A stretch of 64,000 nt of DNA from Candidatus Protochlamydia naegleriophila (GTDB lineage: Bacteria > Chlamydiota > Chlamydiia > Chlamydiales > Parachlamydiaceae): positions 124,001 to 188,000 of the forward strand of contig NZ_LN879502.1 of the NCBI RefSeq assembly GCF_001499655.1, given 5' to 3'. The translations under genes were made by a program, and so were the position numbers. Every line of letters starts with the position of its first letter. The first letter of the stretch is position 1. Below, piece after piece: positions 63,539-64,000 of this stretch. The notes under the pieces are model-generated. The model was not told the DNA's origin. It ran no database searches and saw only the letters and a program-made list of their open reading frames with translations.

Positions 63539-63873
63539 GTTTATTATCACGACAATCAATAAGTAGGTCGATCTCTACGACCCTCTTTGCAGGTCCGTAG
63601 CTATCAACAGATAAATGAAAATAAACATAGTCTATTAATGTAAATATTAGATTAAGAATATTTTAAAAATTTGGATGGAAAAGATTGGTTTTTCCCAACA
63701 ACGAAGCAAAAAACAGTTCTGTTTTTAAACGTAAAGATTTCAAATAGTAATACTAATTTGTTTTAAATTAATTGTATATTAATTAAGTGTTGAGTATATT
63801 ATGTTAAGTTTATTTAATTGCCAATGTTAACCGTGATTAGTGAAAATCCATTTTAGTCATAGGAGAGCTTGTT
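63539..63873. other. Divergent AT-rich region
   Basis: About 335 bases lie between two divergent starts. TTAAGTTTATTTAATT at 63804-63819, 54 bases before the rightward ATG, resembles the A/T motif before the genes at 44499 and 53539. AGGAGAG at 63861 is the ribosome site of the next gene. No gene or hairpin is seen. Confidence 0.45.
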
Positions 63874-64000
63874 ATGTCGATAGGGGCGATGTTTGGAGGT
63901 GGTTTTTATGTTATACAGGGTGGATTTCAGCTTTTAGAAAATACTTATCCTGAGAAGAATTGGGAATTAAACGGTGAAGCTCTTGCTTCCAAGTTGCCAA
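63874..64000 (+). CDS. Start of an unknown gene, cut by the window end
   Basis: ATG 63874 follows AGGAGAG six bases upstream, and the frame stays open for the remaining 42 codons (MSIGAMFGGGFYVIQGGFQL and on). The ribosome site and position behind an AT-rich leader make a real gene likely. Too little is present to name it. The glycine-rich hydrophobic start could be a membrane segment. Confidence 0.55.
   Translation, partial: MSIGAMFGGGFYVIQGGFQLLENTYPEKNWELNGEALASKLP

Overview
The window reads as a piece of the chromosome of an amoeba-associated ('environmental') chlamydia, that is a member of the order Chlamydiales outside the Chlamydiaceae. Pointers are a CHLPS 43-kDa-like hydrolase, a long two-domain ThyX, a type III secretion SycD/LcrH-like chaperone gene, a bilobed-hydrophobic Inc-like protein, an inverse-autotransporter-like barrel with a Cys-rich tail, a eukaryote-type ubiquitin-specific protease, and a GlgE plus TreS-maltokinase pair of the kind described in Waddlia/Estrella-type chlamydiae. 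The genus cannot be fixed from sequence reading alone. Coding DNA looks of moderate GC; the leaders of several putative secreted-protein genes are extremely AT-rich.

Layout. 1-3.4 kb: the 3' part of an SBBP beta-propeller protein, then two decayed pieces of a related gene. 3.6-8.5 kb: an HlyD/ABC-2 export operon of YbhG-F-S-R type whose last permease has an in-frame stop near its start. 8.6-9.3 kb: small outer-membrane-barrel candidate. 9.5-13 kb (minus): MoxR, a DUF488 gene, DUF58 and a BatD-like gene. 13-16 kb (minus): an orphan PhoR-like histidine kinase and an M24 aminopeptidase. 16.4-19.1 kb: two surface proteins (inverse-autotransporter-like barrel; collagen-like). 19.2-24.4 kb: RNA and DNA housekeeping (mutL, CCA/poly(A) polymerase family, SpoU methyltransferase, rsgA). 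24.5-33.2 kb: an unknown helical protein, eno, a small unknown, an Inc-like protein, a BI-1 protein and secA. 33.4-40.9 kb: Asp/Asn hydroxylase, then glgE, treS-mak and an ion permease. 41.4-46.2 kb: MFS exporter, USP deubiquitinase, a 5'-truncated fragment, a CHLPS-like hydrolase and a zinc-ribbon membrane protein. 47-50.4 kb: lpdA, lipA and a HEAT-repeat protein. 50.6-54.9 kb: SycD-like chaperone with a large client carrying an 80-residue tandem repeat, then a coiled-coil protein. 55-64 kb: thyX, a membrane zincin candidate, a 1135-residue protein with kinase-like and LysM-like motifs, a 607-residue unknown, and the first 42 codons of a gene that runs off the end.

How genes work together. 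glgE with treS-mak forms a compact route trehalose -> maltose -> maltose-1-phosphate -> alpha-1,4-glucan. lpdA and lipA serve lipoylated dehydrogenase complexes. The chaperone/client pair, the deubiquitinase, the CHLPS hydrolase, the Inc-like protein and the large unknown proteins look like a dispersed host-interaction set. No rRNA, tRNA, CRISPR array or intact insertion sequence was recognised.

The strongest items for follow-up are the USP-type deubiquitinase at 42.8-43.9 kb, the chaperone/repeat-protein pair at 50.6-53.2 kb, the kinase-like/LysM-like giant at 58.1-61.6 kb, the MutL with an eroded endonuclease site, and the nonsense codon in the ABC-2 permease.
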